A stretch of 64,000 nt of DNA, taken from positions 62,001 to 126,000 of the forward strand of contig CAVWDE010000022.1 of the NCBI GenBank assembly GCA_963753685.1. The letters run 5' to 3'. Below, in pieces: positions 28,820 to 36,817 of this stretch. Position numbers and translations under genes: made by a program. This DNA comes from DATAOG01 sp963753685 (GTDB taxonomy: Bacteria; Pseudomonadota; Alphaproteobacteria; Geminicoccales; Geminicoccaceae). The first letter of the stretch is position 1, and each line of letters opens with the position of its first letter. The notes under the pieces are model-generated. The model was not told the DNA's origin, searched no databases, and saw only the letters and a program-made list of their open reading frames with translations.

Positions 28820-29494
28820 CTATGCCGATTGGCACGGATCTTGCGAAGCGGGAGTCGAGATGGCTCCCGCAACATACGCGCGCGCAATTGCAAGCGCGGT
28901 CTCGATGTCTTTGTCGGTCGTGTCGATCACGTAGGCATCGTCCGCCGGCTGCAACGGCGCGACCGCACGCGATTGATCGCGCGCGTCGCGCTCCCGTAGG
29001 TCCTCCAGAACGCGTTCATATATAGTCGGCACGCCGTCGGCCTGCAACTCCTTGCAGCGCCGCCGTGCGCGCTCCTCTGCGGAGGCGGTGACGAAGATCT
29101 TCCAGCGGGCGTCGGGCCGGACCACGGTGCCGATGTCGCGCCCGGCCAGAACCGCGCCGGGACCGGCCGTGCCGAACCGCCGCTGGAAGGCCAGCAGGGC
29201 CTGGCGCACCTCGGGAATCGCCGCCACCCTGGAGGCGCCCTGGCTCACGACCTCGTCGCGCAGCCCGCCGGCGGCAAGATCGGCGGCGCGCAACCCGGTG
29301 GCCGCGGCCGCCGCGGCGGGCACGTCCTCGAACGCGCGGCCGGCGTCGAGCAGGGCGCGGGCGACCGCGCGATAGAGCAGGCCCGTGTCCAGGAAGTCGA
29401 GGCCGAAATCCGCGGCCAGCCGCCTGGCGAGCGTGGTCTTGCCGGACGCCGCCGGGCCGTCGACCGCGACGATGCGGGGCGCTGGCTGGCTCAC
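28820..29494 (-). CDS. cmk: Cytidylate kinase
   Basis: 224 residues. P-loop VDGPAASGKTTLARRLA at residues 10-26, then FLDTGLLYRAVARAL for CMP binding, VLAGRDIGTVVRPDA, and the lid region FVTASAEERARRRCKEL. It phosphorylates CMP and dCMP. The start overlaps the aroA stop (ATGA, 29491-29494), and rpsA follows; aroA-cmk-rpsA is a conserved proteobacterial cluster. Confidence 0.96.
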   Translation of the reverse strand: MSQPAPRIVAVDGPAASGKTTLARRLAADFGLDFLDTGLLYRAVARALLDAGRAFEDVPAAAAAATGLRAADLAAGGLRDEVVSQGASRVAAIPEVRQALLAFQRRFGTAGPGAVLAGRDIGTVVRPDARWKIFVTASAEERARRRCKELQADGVPTIYERVLEDLRERDARDQSRAVAPLQPADDAYVIDTTDKDIETALAIARAYVAGAISTPASQDPCQSA

Positions 29495-30816
29495 GGCTCC
29501 AGGGTCTCGATGCTGGCGCCGAGCCGGTTCATGAGTGCTGCGAACCCCGGAAAGCTGGTCTCGATGGTCTCGGCGCCCGCGACCGTGACCGGCGAGCGCG
29601 CGAGCGTGCCGAGCACGAGGAAGCTCATCGCGATCCGGTGATCGTGGTGGGCATCGATCTCGGCGCCGCCCGGCGGCGGCCCGCCTGCGCCATGCACGAT
29701 GAGGCTGTCATCGCCCGCCTCGACCGCGACCCCGCAGGCGGCCAGGCCGCGCGCGATCGCGCCCAGCCGGTCGCTCTCCTTGACCCTGAGCTCGGCCAGG
29801 CCCGCGAGCCGGGTGGGCCCTTGCGCGCAGGCCGCGGCGACCGCCAGGATCGGATATTCGTCGATCATCCGGGGCGCGCGCCCGGCCGGAACGTCGATGC
29901 CGGTGAGCGGCGCGCCGGTGATCTCGAGCGCTGCGACCGGCTCGCCGTCCGCGTCCGCATCGCCCTGGCGCAGATCGGCCCCCATCTCGCGCAGGCAGTC
30001 CAAAAGACCGGTGCGCAGCGGGTTGACGCCGACCTCGTCGAGGCGCAGCGCCGAACCTTCGCCGACCGCCGCCGCGACCAGGGGAAAAGCCGCGGAGGAC
30101 ACGTCGCCCGGGACCGCGATCGCGGCCGCCTCGAGCTCGGGCTGGCCGGTGATCGTGACCGCCCGGCCGCCGCCGTCCAGCGCCTCGATCTCGAGCTCGG
30201 CGCCGAGCTGCGCCAGCAGGCGCTCGGTATGGTCGCGGGACACTTCCGGCTCGATCACCGTGGTCCGGCCCGGCGCATGTAGTCCGGCCAGCAGGATCGC
30301 CGACTTGACCTGGGCCGAGGCGACCGGCTGCTGGTAGCGGATCGGCAGCAAATCGGCCCGGCCGGTGATCGCGAGCGGCAGGCGCTGGCGGCTGCGCGCG
30401 AGGAATTCGGCCCCCATTTGCGTGAGCGGCAGGGTGACCCGGCCCATCGGCCGCGAGCGCAGCGATGGGTCGCCGGTCAGGAAGGTCGTGAAGGGATGAC
30501 CGGCGAGCACGCCCAGGAGCAGACGCGCGCCGGTGCCGGAATTGCCCAGATCGAGCACCCGGTCGGGCTCGCCGAGCCCGCCCACGCCCCGGCCCTGGAC
30601 CCGCCAGCAGCCCTCGCCCTGCCGCTCGAGCTCGACCCCGAGCGCGCCGAGCGCCGTGGCGGTCGCGAGCACGTCGGCGCCTTCGAGCAAGCCGGTGACC
30701 CGGCTCTCGCCGACCGCAAGCGCGCCGAACAGCAGGGCCCGGTGCGAGATCGACTTGTCGCCGGGCACACGCGCGCGCCCGCGCAGGCCCCGCGCGGGAT
30801 GAGCCCGCAGTCTCAT
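29491..30816 (-). CDS. aroA: 3-phosphoshikimate 1-carboxyvinyltransferase (EPSP synthase)
   Basis: 441 residues. Recognised by the N-terminal VPGDKSISHRALLFGALA, LGNSGTGARLLLGVLAG, LTGDPSLRSRPMGRV, and the C-terminal ELRVKESDRLGAIARGL and HHDHRIAMSFLVLG. It joins shikimate 3-phosphate and phosphoenolpyruvate. The loop after LGNSGT reads GARLL, and alanine at the second position resembles class II enzymes more than the plant-type GTAMRP; this is inference from motif only. First gene of the aroA-cmk-rpsA operon. Confidence 0.96.
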   Translation of the reverse strand: MRLRAHPARGLRGRARVPGDKSISHRALLFGALAVGESRVTGLLEGADVLATATALGALGVELERQGEGCWRVQGRGVGGLGEPDRVLDLGNSGTGARLLLGVLAGHPFTTFLTGDPSLRSRPMGRVTLPLTQMGAEFLARSRQRLPLAITGRADLLPIRYQQPVASAQVKSAILLAGLHAPGRTTVIEPEVSRDHTERLLAQLGAELEIEALDGGGRAVTITGQPELEAAAIAVPGDVSSAAFPLVAAAVGEGSALRLDEVGVNPLRTGLLDCLREMGADLRQGDADADGEPVAALEITGAPLTGIDVPAGRAPRMIDEYPILAVAAACAQGPTRLAGLAELRVKESDRLGAIARGLAACGVAVEAGDDSLIVHGAGGPPPGGAEIDAHHDHRIAMSFLVLGTLARSPVTVAGAETIETSFPGFAALMNRLGASIETLEP

Positions 30817-30985
30817 CGCGCGGCCTCGCGCGGCAGAGCGGATACCGCCTGCCTGATCAGCTCGCCGGTCGTCAAGGTCAGATCAATGCTTATCTGATAG
30901 GTCCCGAATTTGCTTTTGACAGCTTGGATCGATCATGGCAATTGGCTTCACCCTTTTGCCGCCCCCAGCCTGCGGAGTATCCGGC

Positions 30986-31411
30986 GTGGCCAAAACCGAA
31001 TGGGGCACTAAGCGGATCTGCCTCAGTTGCGGCGCGCGGTTCTATGACATGAACCGCGATCCGATCACCTGCCCGGCGTGCTCGACGGTGCTCGATCCCG
31101 TGGCCCAGAGCCGGCCGCGCCGGGCGCGTCCCGCACCCAAGCTGGCCGCGGTTGCCGCCGTGGTCGACCCCGAGGAGGCGGTGGTCGTCGAGCCCGACGA
31201 GGAAGTCGGGGCGGACGTCGAGCCCGATCTCGAGGACGACGAGGAGGTGGTCGTCGTGGTCGCCGCGACCGAGGACGAGGAGGACGAGGAGCAGGAGGAG
31301 GAGGCCGAGGAGGACGGCGAGAGTGCGATCGAGGACGTCTCGGAGCTCGGCGACGACGACATGGCGGACGTGATCGAGACCGATCTGGACGAGGACGAGG
31401 CAGAACGCTGA
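30986..31411 (+). CDS. Acidic zinc-ribbon protein, FYDLN/TIGR02300 family
   Basis: 141 residues from GTG 30986, chosen because the family starts MAKxEWGTKRIC and GGAG lies upstream. The N-terminus has CLSCGARFYDMNRD and TCPAC, a four-cysteine zinc ribbon with FYDMN in place of the usual FYDLN. After a basic linker, roughly residues 60-141 are almost entirely Glu, Asp and Val, a disordered acidic tail. The family is restricted to alphaproteobacteria and has no established function. It is divergent from aroA and is followed by tRNA-Ala, an arrangement common in the group. Confidence 0.9.
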   Translation: MAKTEWGTKRICLSCGARFYDMNRDPITCPACSTVLDPVAQSRPRRARPAPKLAAVAAVVDPEEAVVVEPDEEVGADVEPDLEDDEEVVVVVAATEDEEDEEQEEEAEEDGESAIEDVSELGDDDMADVIETDLDEDEAER

Positions 31412-31436
31412 GCGCCTGGCGCGCCCGGTTTAGACC

Positions 31437-31465
31437 TTGCCAATCGGTCGTGGTTTGCCTATCTC
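31437..31465 (+). promoter_or_regulatory. Promoter candidate for tRNA-Ala
   Basis: TTGCCA (31437-31442), a 17-base spacer and TATCTC (31460-31465) lie 27 bases before the tRNA 5' end. Spacing is ideal and both hexamers are near consensus. Confidence 0.55.
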
Positions 31466-31492
31466 TCGCCGGCCGCGCGCTAGCGCGTTTGG

Positions 31493-31569
<77 letters not shown>

Positions 31570-31609
31570 CCCAAATCGACGGCTTAACGAGAACGCAAGC
31601 GGCGGCACA

Positions 31610-31626
31610 GCCGGGTCACACCCGGC
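31610..31626 (+). terminator. Hairpin after tRNA-Ala, possible terminator stem
   Basis: GCCGGGT and ACCCGGC pair around a three-base CAC loop, 41 bases after the tRNA. There is no T-run, so it is at best a processing barrier or part of a Rho-dependent end. The rest of 31570-31719 shows no gene. Confidence 0.25.
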
Positions 31627-31719
31627 CAGGGCCGGGCAAGTTCGGGGGACGCGAAACGCGGCCCACTCGCTCCTCTCGGTGACCTCAGACCAGCCGCTGT
31701 TCCCGAGATCACCCGCGAT

Positions 31720-32319
31720 TCAGCCACGCGCGCCGGATCCCGGGCCGGCCGGGTTTTGCGCCAGGTGGTCCTTGGCGTGGCGCCAGACGATCCACAGCAC
31801 CGTGAGCACGACGATGCCGATCAGCAGCGGCTTTTCGACCGTCGCGAGATCGCCCAGGATCGCCTCGAGCAGATTGCCGAGCAGGTAGCCGACGATCGCG
31901 AGCGCGGCCGCCCACAACAGAGAGCCCAGCGCGTTGAGCACGGTGAAGCGTTGGGTGCTGACCGTCGACATGCCGATCGCGACGGTGCCGACGGTATCGA
32001 AGCCCGGCATGAAGCGGATCGCGATGATCAGCAGGCTCTCGAAGCGCCCGAGCCAGTCCTGCACCTTCTCGATGCGTCCGGCCCATTGCGGGCGCCGCTC
32101 GATCAGCGGCCGGCCGAACCGGCGTCCGACCAGAAACCACGCCTGGAAGCCGAGGAAATTGCCGACCGCGCCGGCCAGGATGACCCACGGGGCCAGCTGG
32201 AGATAGCCGCGATGCGCGGCAAAGCCGCCGAACAGCATCACCGGCTGCCCCTCGAACAGGGTGCCGACCAGGACCATGGGATAGCCGTAGTGCTGAACCA
32301 GCTGCTCGATCGACGCCAT
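31720..32319 (-). CDS. DedA/VTT family membrane protein
   Basis: 199 residues from the ATG at 32319, which has GGGAGC upstream (an ATG five codons earlier is the alternative). Several hydrophobic helices and the family elements FEGQPVMLFGGFAAHRGYL, GNFLGFQAWFLVGRRFGR and RFMPGFDTVGTVAIGMS are present; the last is the re-entrant loop with the conserved F-x-P-G. DedA proteins act in lipid or undecaprenyl phosphate flipping and membrane homeostasis; the substrate is not deducible. It lies 69 bases after the MoaD-like gene. Confidence 0.88.
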   Translation of the reverse strand: MASIEQLVQHYGYPMVLVGTLFEGQPVMLFGGFAAHRGYLQLAPWVILAGAVGNFLGFQAWFLVGRRFGRPLIERRPQWAGRIEKVQDWLGRFESLLIIAIRFMPGFDTVGTVAIGMSTVSTQRFTVLNALGSLLWAAALAIVGYLLGNLLEAILGDLATVEKPLLIGIVVLTVLWIVWRHAKDHLAQNPAGPGSGARG

Positions 32320-32388
32320 GACCGCTCCCATCACCCCGCTGCGCGCCGCTCGGGATCACGGGCGGCATGATGTCGATCGCGATCCCGA

Positions 32389-32634
32389 CTAACCGCCGGC
32401 GATGCGCGGGATCAGGTGGACCTCGCTGCCGGGCGGGATCGGCTCCAGCCAGGCGTCCTGGAAGATCTCGCCGTCGATCGCGACCGCGAGACCCTCTGCG
32501 AGATGCGGCCGCAGCAACGGATAGCGGGCGCCCAGCTGACCGAGCAACTGGCGGATGTTGCCAGCCTCAAGCTCGAGCTCGCTCTCGCCGCCCGTGAACT
32601 GGGCGAGATTGCGGGTCAAGACGACATGCGTCAT
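32389..32634 (-). CDS. MoaD/ThiS-like small protein
   Basis: 81 residues of ubiquitin-like beta-grasp type ending in the diagnostic Gly-Gly (HLIPRIAGG), which would be thiocarboxylated to donate sulfur. It follows the molybdopterin-binding subunit gene coxL by 47 bases, so it may feed sulfur to molybdopterin for that enzyme. A general MoaD or a specialised sulfur carrier cannot be separated from sequence alone. No MoaE or E1-like activating gene is in the window. Confidence 0.75.
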   Translation of the reverse strand: MTHVVLTRNLAQFTGGESELELEAGNIRQLLGQLGARYPLLRPHLAEGLAVAIDGEIFQDAWLEPIPPGSEVHLIPRIAGG

Positions 32635-32681
32635 CGCTTCAACGCCTCGCCGGCCGGACTCGGTTCACAGCTCCTCCCGGC

Positions 32682-34997
32682 TCAGTTCCCCGCACCGTTG
32701 ACGGCGTCCAGCGCCTTCAAGACCTTGGGCGGCGACATCGGCAGCTCGGTGAAGCGGATGCCGGTCGCCTGCTCGATCGCGTTCGCGATCGCCGCCATCG
32801 GCGGCACGATCGGGGTCTCGCCGACCCCGCGCACACCGAACGGATGGCGCGGATTGGCGACCTCGACGATGATCGTGTCGATCATCGGCACATCCGAGGC
32901 GACCGGCATCCGGTAGTCGAGGAAGCCCGGGTTCTGCAGGCGCCCGTCGGGGCCGTAGATGTACTCCTCGTTGAGCGCCCAGCCGATCCCCTGGACCGCA
33001 CCACCCTGGTACTGACCCTCGACGTAGGCCGGATGCACCGCCTTGCCGGCGTCCTGCGCGACCGTGTAGCGCAGGATCGTGACCCGGCCGGTCTCCTTGT
33101 CGACCTCGAGGTCGACCAGATGGGTCCCGAAGCTCGGTCCCGCGCCCTGGGCGTTCAGATGGGCATGGCCGGCGATCGGGCCGCCGGTCTTGCCCGCCAT
33201 CTTGGCGAGCTCGGCGAACGACAAGGGCTCGAACTCGCCGGCGTTGGCGCCGGCCGGCTTGGCAATGCCGTCCTCCCAGGTGACCGCATCCGCCGGGATC
33301 TCCCAGATCTTGGCGGCGCGGGCGCACATCTCCTTGATCACCTGCTGTGCCGCCTCGTTGACCGCGACCCCGTTCGAGAAGGTCGCGCGCGAGCCGCCGG
33401 TGAGGAAGGTGTAGCCGAGCGAGCTGGTATCCGCGATGATCGGGCGCACCTTGTCGTAGTCGATGCCGAGCGCGTCCGCCGCCATCAGGCAGGAAGAAGC
33501 GCGCGAGCCGCCGATGTCGGGCGTGCCGGCCATCAGGGTCACCGTGCCGTCCTCGTTGACCAGGATCGAGACCGAGGTCTCGCCGCCGATGTTGAACCAG
33601 AAGCCGGACGCGACGCCGCGGCCCTGGTTCGGCTTGAGCGGTGCTTTGTAGTGCTCGCTGTCCTTGACCCGGCGCAGCGTCTCGATCAGACCGATCGGCC
33701 CGAACTTCGGGCCGTAGGCGGCGCGCGTGCCCTCCTTGGCGGCGTTCTGCAGCCGGAACTCGACCGGGTCGAGGCCGAGCTTCTTGGCCAGCTCGTCGAT
33801 CACGCATTCGACCGCGAACTCCGAGATCGGCGCCCCCGGCGCGCGATAGGCCGCAACCTTCGGCCGGTTGGTCACGACGTCGAAGCCCACCACCTTGACG
33901 TTCGCGAGATCGTACGGGGCGAACGCCGCCATGCAGCCGGGCTGGATCGGCCCGCCCTGGAACGCGCCCGCCTGGTACTTGAGCACCGCCTCGGCGGCCG
34001 TGATCCGGCCGTCCTTCTTGACCCCGATCTTGACCCAGACGTTGGCGCCCGAGGTCGGGCCGGTCGCCTGGAACACCTCCTCGCGGCTCATCACCATCCT
34101 GACCGGATGGTGGGACTTGCGGGACAGCGCGAGCGCCAGCGGCTCGAGGTAGACCACGGTCTTGCCGCCGAAGCCGCCGCCGATCTCGGACGCGGTCACC
34201 CGCAGCTTGGAGATGTCCATGCCGAGCATCTTGGCGCAGTGGCCGCGCACGATGTAGTGCCCCTGCGTCGAGCACCAGAGCTCCGCCTGACCGTCCTCGG
34301 AGACGCTCGCGACGCAGGCGTGCGGCTCGATGTAGCCCTGATGCACGGCCTTGGTCTCGAACGTGCGCTCGACGATCAGCTCGGCCTCGGCGAAGCCCGC
34401 AGCGACATCGCCGAGCGCGAACTCGACCCGCTTGGAGACGTTCGAGGGCTTGGTCGGCGCGGGCTCGACGCCGGCCGTGAACAGATCGTCGTGCAGCAGC
34501 GGCGCGTCGTCCTTCATCGCCTCGACCACGTCGATGACGTGCGGCAGCGGCTCGTACGCGACCTCGATCAGCTTCAGCGCCTGCCTGGCGATCTCGGCGC
34601 TGGTCGCCGCGACCGCGGCCACGGGATGGCCCTGGTAGAGCACCTTCTCGCGCGCCATGACGTTGCGCACCATGTCGCGGTAGTTGACCAGCATCTCGCC
34701 GGCGGGCACGAACTCCGACGGCAGGTCCTGGAAGTCGGCCCGGGTCACCACGGCCTTGACGCCCGGCAGCGCTTCGGCCTTGGACGTGTCGATCGACTTG
34801 ATCCTGGCGTGCGGATGCGGGCTGCGCAGCACCCTGCCGACCAGCATGCCGGGCAGGATCAGGTCGGCGCCGAACTTGGCGCGGCCGGTGACCTTGTCGA
34901 CGCCGTCCGGCCGGATCGGCCGGGTGCCGATCCACTTCAGCTCATGCGGGCTCTTGGGCGCGGGCGCCGGGGTCTCGGTCTTGAGCACGGTGGCCAT
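32682..34997 (-). CDS. Xanthine dehydrogenase family molybdopterin-binding subunit (CoxL-like)
   Basis: 771 residues. The a/b hammerhead domain begins IRPDGVDKVTGRAKFGADL, and the Mo-binding domain carries GGGFGGKTVVYLEPLALAL, AAYRAPGAPISEFAVECVID and the C-terminal GVGETPIVPPMAAIANAIE with the catalytic glutamate. The active-site loop reads AYRAPG, not the AYRCSFR of true carbon monoxide dehydrogenase, so CO oxidation is unlikely and an aldehyde, purine or heterocycle is more probable. No Tat signal is seen, so the enzyme should be cytoplasmic, unlike IorAB. It lies 4 bases after the iron-sulfur subunit gene. Confidence 0.88.
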   Translation of the reverse strand: MATVLKTETPAPAPKSPHELKWIGTRPIRPDGVDKVTGRAKFGADLILPGMLVGRVLRSPHPHARIKSIDTSKAEALPGVKAVVTRADFQDLPSEFVPAGEMLVNYRDMVRNVMAREKVLYQGHPVAAVAATSAEIARQALKLIEVAYEPLPHVIDVVEAMKDDAPLLHDDLFTAGVEPAPTKPSNVSKRVEFALGDVAAGFAEAELIVERTFETKAVHQGYIEPHACVASVSEDGQAELWCSTQGHYIVRGHCAKMLGMDISKLRVTASEIGGGFGGKTVVYLEPLALALSRKSHHPVRMVMSREEVFQATGPTSGANVWVKIGVKKDGRITAAEAVLKYQAGAFQGGPIQPGCMAAFAPYDLANVKVVGFDVVTNRPKVAAYRAPGAPISEFAVECVIDELAKKLGLDPVEFRLQNAAKEGTRAAYGPKFGPIGLIETLRRVKDSEHYKAPLKPNQGRGVASGFWFNIGGETSVSILVNEDGTVTLMAGTPDIGGSRASSCLMAADALGIDYDKVRPIIADTSSLGYTFLTGGSRATFSNGVAVNEAAQQVIKEMCARAAKIWEIPADAVTWEDGIAKPAGANAGEFEPLSFAELAKMAGKTGGPIAGHAHLNAQGAGPSFGTHLVDLEVDKETGRVTILRYTVAQDAGKAVHPAYVEGQYQGGAVQGIGWALNEEYIYGPDGRLQNPGFLDYRMPVASDVPMIDTIIVEVANPRHPFGVRGVGETPIVPPMAAIANAIEQATGIRFTELPMSPPKVLKALDAVNGAGN

Positions 34998-35001
34998 GGG
35001 A

Positions 35002-35480
35002 TCAGCTTCCTCTCATCTCGGTGGCGGCGTCGAGCACGGCGCGCACGATCTTGTCGTAGCCGGTGCAGCGGCAGAGATTGCCGGCCAGCCAATAGCGGAG
35101 CTCGGTCTCGCTCGGGTCGGGGTTGCGGTCCAGCAGGGCCTTGGCGGCGATCAGGAAGCCCGGCGTGCAGATCCCGCATTGCAGGGCGGCGTGCTCCAGG
35201 AACTTGCTGCTGCAGGGGATGCAGCTCGTCGCCCTTGGCCATGCCCTCGATGGTCTCGATGCTGTGGCCCTCGGCCTCGGCGCCAAGCACCAGGCAGGCG
35301 CACACCAGCCGGCCGTCGAGCATCACGCTGCAGGCGCCGCAGTCGCCGGACGCGCAGCCTTCCTTGCTGCCGGTCAGCTGCAGCTCGTCGCGCAGCACAT
35401 CCAAGCAGGGTCTGCTCGGGATCGCACAGGAACTCGACCGCATCGCCGTTGACGGTGGTGGTGACGTGAACCTTGGCCAT
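35002..35480 (-). pseudogene. [2Fe-2S] hydroxylase subunit (CoxS-like), two frameshifts
   Basis: The expected subunit of about 158 residues is split over three frames. From ATG 35480 the first frame gives MAKVHVTTTVNGDAVEF up to EQTLL; after about 35400 a second frame gives DVLRDELQLTGSKEGC and GDCGACSVMLDGRLVCACLV; after about 35206 a third gives KFLEHAALQCGICTPGFLI, ending LCRCTGYDKIVRAVLD. Each shift is repaired by deleting one base. All eight cluster cysteines survive and both partner subunits look intact, so sequencing error is at least as likely as real inactivation. Its start overlaps the coxM stop by one base. Confidence 0.85.
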
Positions 35481-36346
35481 CAGTTCGCCCTCGCGCGCTC
35501 GAGCGCGATCTGGGCCGCGCGCCGCGCCAGCACGCCCGCGACCCTGATCCGGTATTCGATGGTGCCGCGCTTGTCGTCGATCGGCTGACAGGCCGCCGAC
35601 GCCGTGGCCGCGAGCCGCGCGAGCGCCGGCTCATCGACCGGCGTGCCGATCAGCGCCGCGCCACCCTCCGCGACCGCCAGCGGCCGCGCCGCCACCGCGC
35701 CCAGCGCGAGCCGGGCGGTCCGGCAGATGCCGCGCTCATCCAGGCTCAGGCTGACCCCGGCGCCGACCACCGCGATGTCCATCTCGGTGCGCGGGATGAA
35801 GCGCAGATAGGCGTCGCCTGACCGCGGCGGGCGCCCCGGCAGCAGGATCGAGACCACCAGCTCGCCCTTGGCGAGCGAGGTCTTGCCGGGGCCCGTGCAG
35901 ATGTCCCTGACTGCGACGTCGCGCCGGCCTTTCGGCCCGGCCACGCTCACGGTCGCGCCGGCGGCGATCAACGCCGGCACGCTGTCGGCGGCGGGCGAGG
36001 CGTTGCAAAGGTTGCCGGCCATGGTGGCGCGGCCCTGGATCTGGGTGGAGCCGATCAGCTCGACCGCCTCGACCACGCCCGGCCACAGCTTCTTGACCCC
36101 GGGATGCTCGCCGAGCTCGGCGCCGCTGACCGCAGCCCCGATCCGAAAGCCGCCGTTCTCGGCGCTGATCTGCCGCAACTCGGGGATTTTCTTCACGTCG
36201 ACCACGAGGTCGGGCTCGATCAGGCCGGCGCGCAGCTGCACCAGAAGGTCGGTGCCGCCCGCCAGGACCCGCACCTGACCCGGCGCGCCGGCGAGCAGGC
36301 CGACCGCCGCATCGACAGACTCTGGGGCTTCATAACGCATGTTCAT
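35480..36346 (-). CDS. FAD-binding hydroxylase subunit (CoxM-like)
   Basis: 288 residues of the medium-subunit family. The first FAD-binding motif is VRVLAGGTDLLVQLRAG (about residues 25-41) and the second is ATMAGNLCNASPAADSVP, followed by the CO dehydrogenase flavoprotein C-terminal domain. First gene of coxM-coxS-coxL-moaD-like-dedA on the minus strand. With FAD present, electrons would go to NAD or a quinone, unlike the FAD-free IorAB system. A 13-base triple repeat covers its start codon, and a second in-frame ATG lies two codons in. Confidence 0.9.
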   Translation of the reverse strand: MNMRYEAPESVDAAVGLLAGAPGQVRVLAGGTDLLVQLRAGLIEPDLVVDVKKIPELRQISAENGGFRIGAAVSGAELGEHPGVKKLWPGVVEAVELIGSTQIQGRATMAGNLCNASPAADSVPALIAAGATVSVAGPKGRRDVAVRDICTGPGKTSLAKGELVVSILLPGRPPRSGDAYLRFIPRTEMDIAVVGAGVSLSLDERGICRTARLALGAVAARPLAVAEGGAALIGTPVDEPALARLAATASAACQPIDDKRGTIEYRIRVAGVLARRAAQIALERARAN

Positions 36347-36372
36347 GCCGCATGTTCACAACGCATGTTCTG
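36334..36372. repeat. 13-bp tandem repeat, three copies, over the coxM start
   Basis: AACGCATGTTCAT, GCCGCATGTTCAC and AACGCATGTTCTG follow each other exactly (36334, 36347, 36360). GTTC recurs every 13 bases, GAAC on the coding strand. The first copy spans the coxM start codon. The spacing is not the alphaproteobacterial LexA site (GTTC-N7-GTTC). A regulator-binding array is possible; chance duplication is not excluded. Confidence 0.6.
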
Positions 36373-36492
36373 GGCGCTTCCCTCGTCGGATCGCTGGCCG
36401 CGGACCCTCCCGCGCCGGCAACCTAGCCCGGCCGGAGCTGGTCTCTCAAGAGGCTTGCGCCGCCACCAGGCGCGGCTCGCCGCCGGGACAGC

Positions 36493-36525
36493 AAAAAAGA
36501 GGCTTCGGCCGGACGGGCCGAAGCC
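36493..36525 (-). terminator. Rho-independent terminator-like hairpin upstream of coxM
   Basis: A perfect 10-bp stem, GGCTTCGGCC/GGCCGAAGCC with a GGACG loop (36501-36525). Read on the minus strand it is followed by TC and six T, a strong intrinsic terminator; on the plus strand only four T follow. No gene lies upstream on the minus strand, so it would end an unannotated RNA or act as a leader attenuator 150 bases before coxM. Confidence 0.65.
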
Positions 36526-36657
36526 AGTTTTCACCAGGGAGATCCGGGAGAGCGAGTGAGTGCGAGATGCGCTCGCTCGCTCCACTGAGAGGCAGGCTCA
36601 GCATGCCTGGCACGGGGCGCCGTGGCTGTGAGGTAGCTCACATGGCAGCGATTTTTT
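36493..36657. ncRNA. Candidate structured RNA: consecutive hairpins in a 470-base gap
   Basis: Hairpins: the terminator stem (36501-36525); a 14-bp stem GAGCGAGTGAGTGC/GCGCTCGCTCGCTC (36550-36582) that pairs fully only in plus-strand RNA because of two G-U pairs; AGGCA/TGCCT (36590-36608); CACGG/CCGTG (36611-36624); TGTGAG/CTCACA (36627-36642), followed by six T at 36652-36657. Strand is ambiguous: T-runs support both ends. The remaining 36373-36492 and 36658-36817 show no gene. No known RNA family is recognised. Confidence 0.3.
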
Positions 36658-36817
36658 GCGCGCGAGGCGCTGGTGGCGGGGGCCTGGAGCCGGGCAACGC
36701 GGCAAAAGCAACACAACGGTACCGCATATTTTCGGCAAAAGGCTGGCACCCGACGATCGGCAAATGCTATCCTTGCCAGAACGTTAAGAGAATCGATGCC
36801 CGGTCTTGGAGGGTGTG

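Noticed and set aside
32682..34997. Aerobic carbon monoxide dehydrogenase large subunit
   Set aside because: The copper/selenium-type active-site loop AYRCSFR is replaced by AYRAPG, so CO oxidation is not supported.
36341..36370. Alphaproteobacterial LexA (SOS) box
   Set aside because: GTTC repeats are separated by nine bases rather than seven, so recorded only as a tandem repeat.
36740..36760. Sigma-54 promoter before the trypsin-like gene
   Set aside because: TGGCAC is present but the -12 element is absent at the required spacing.
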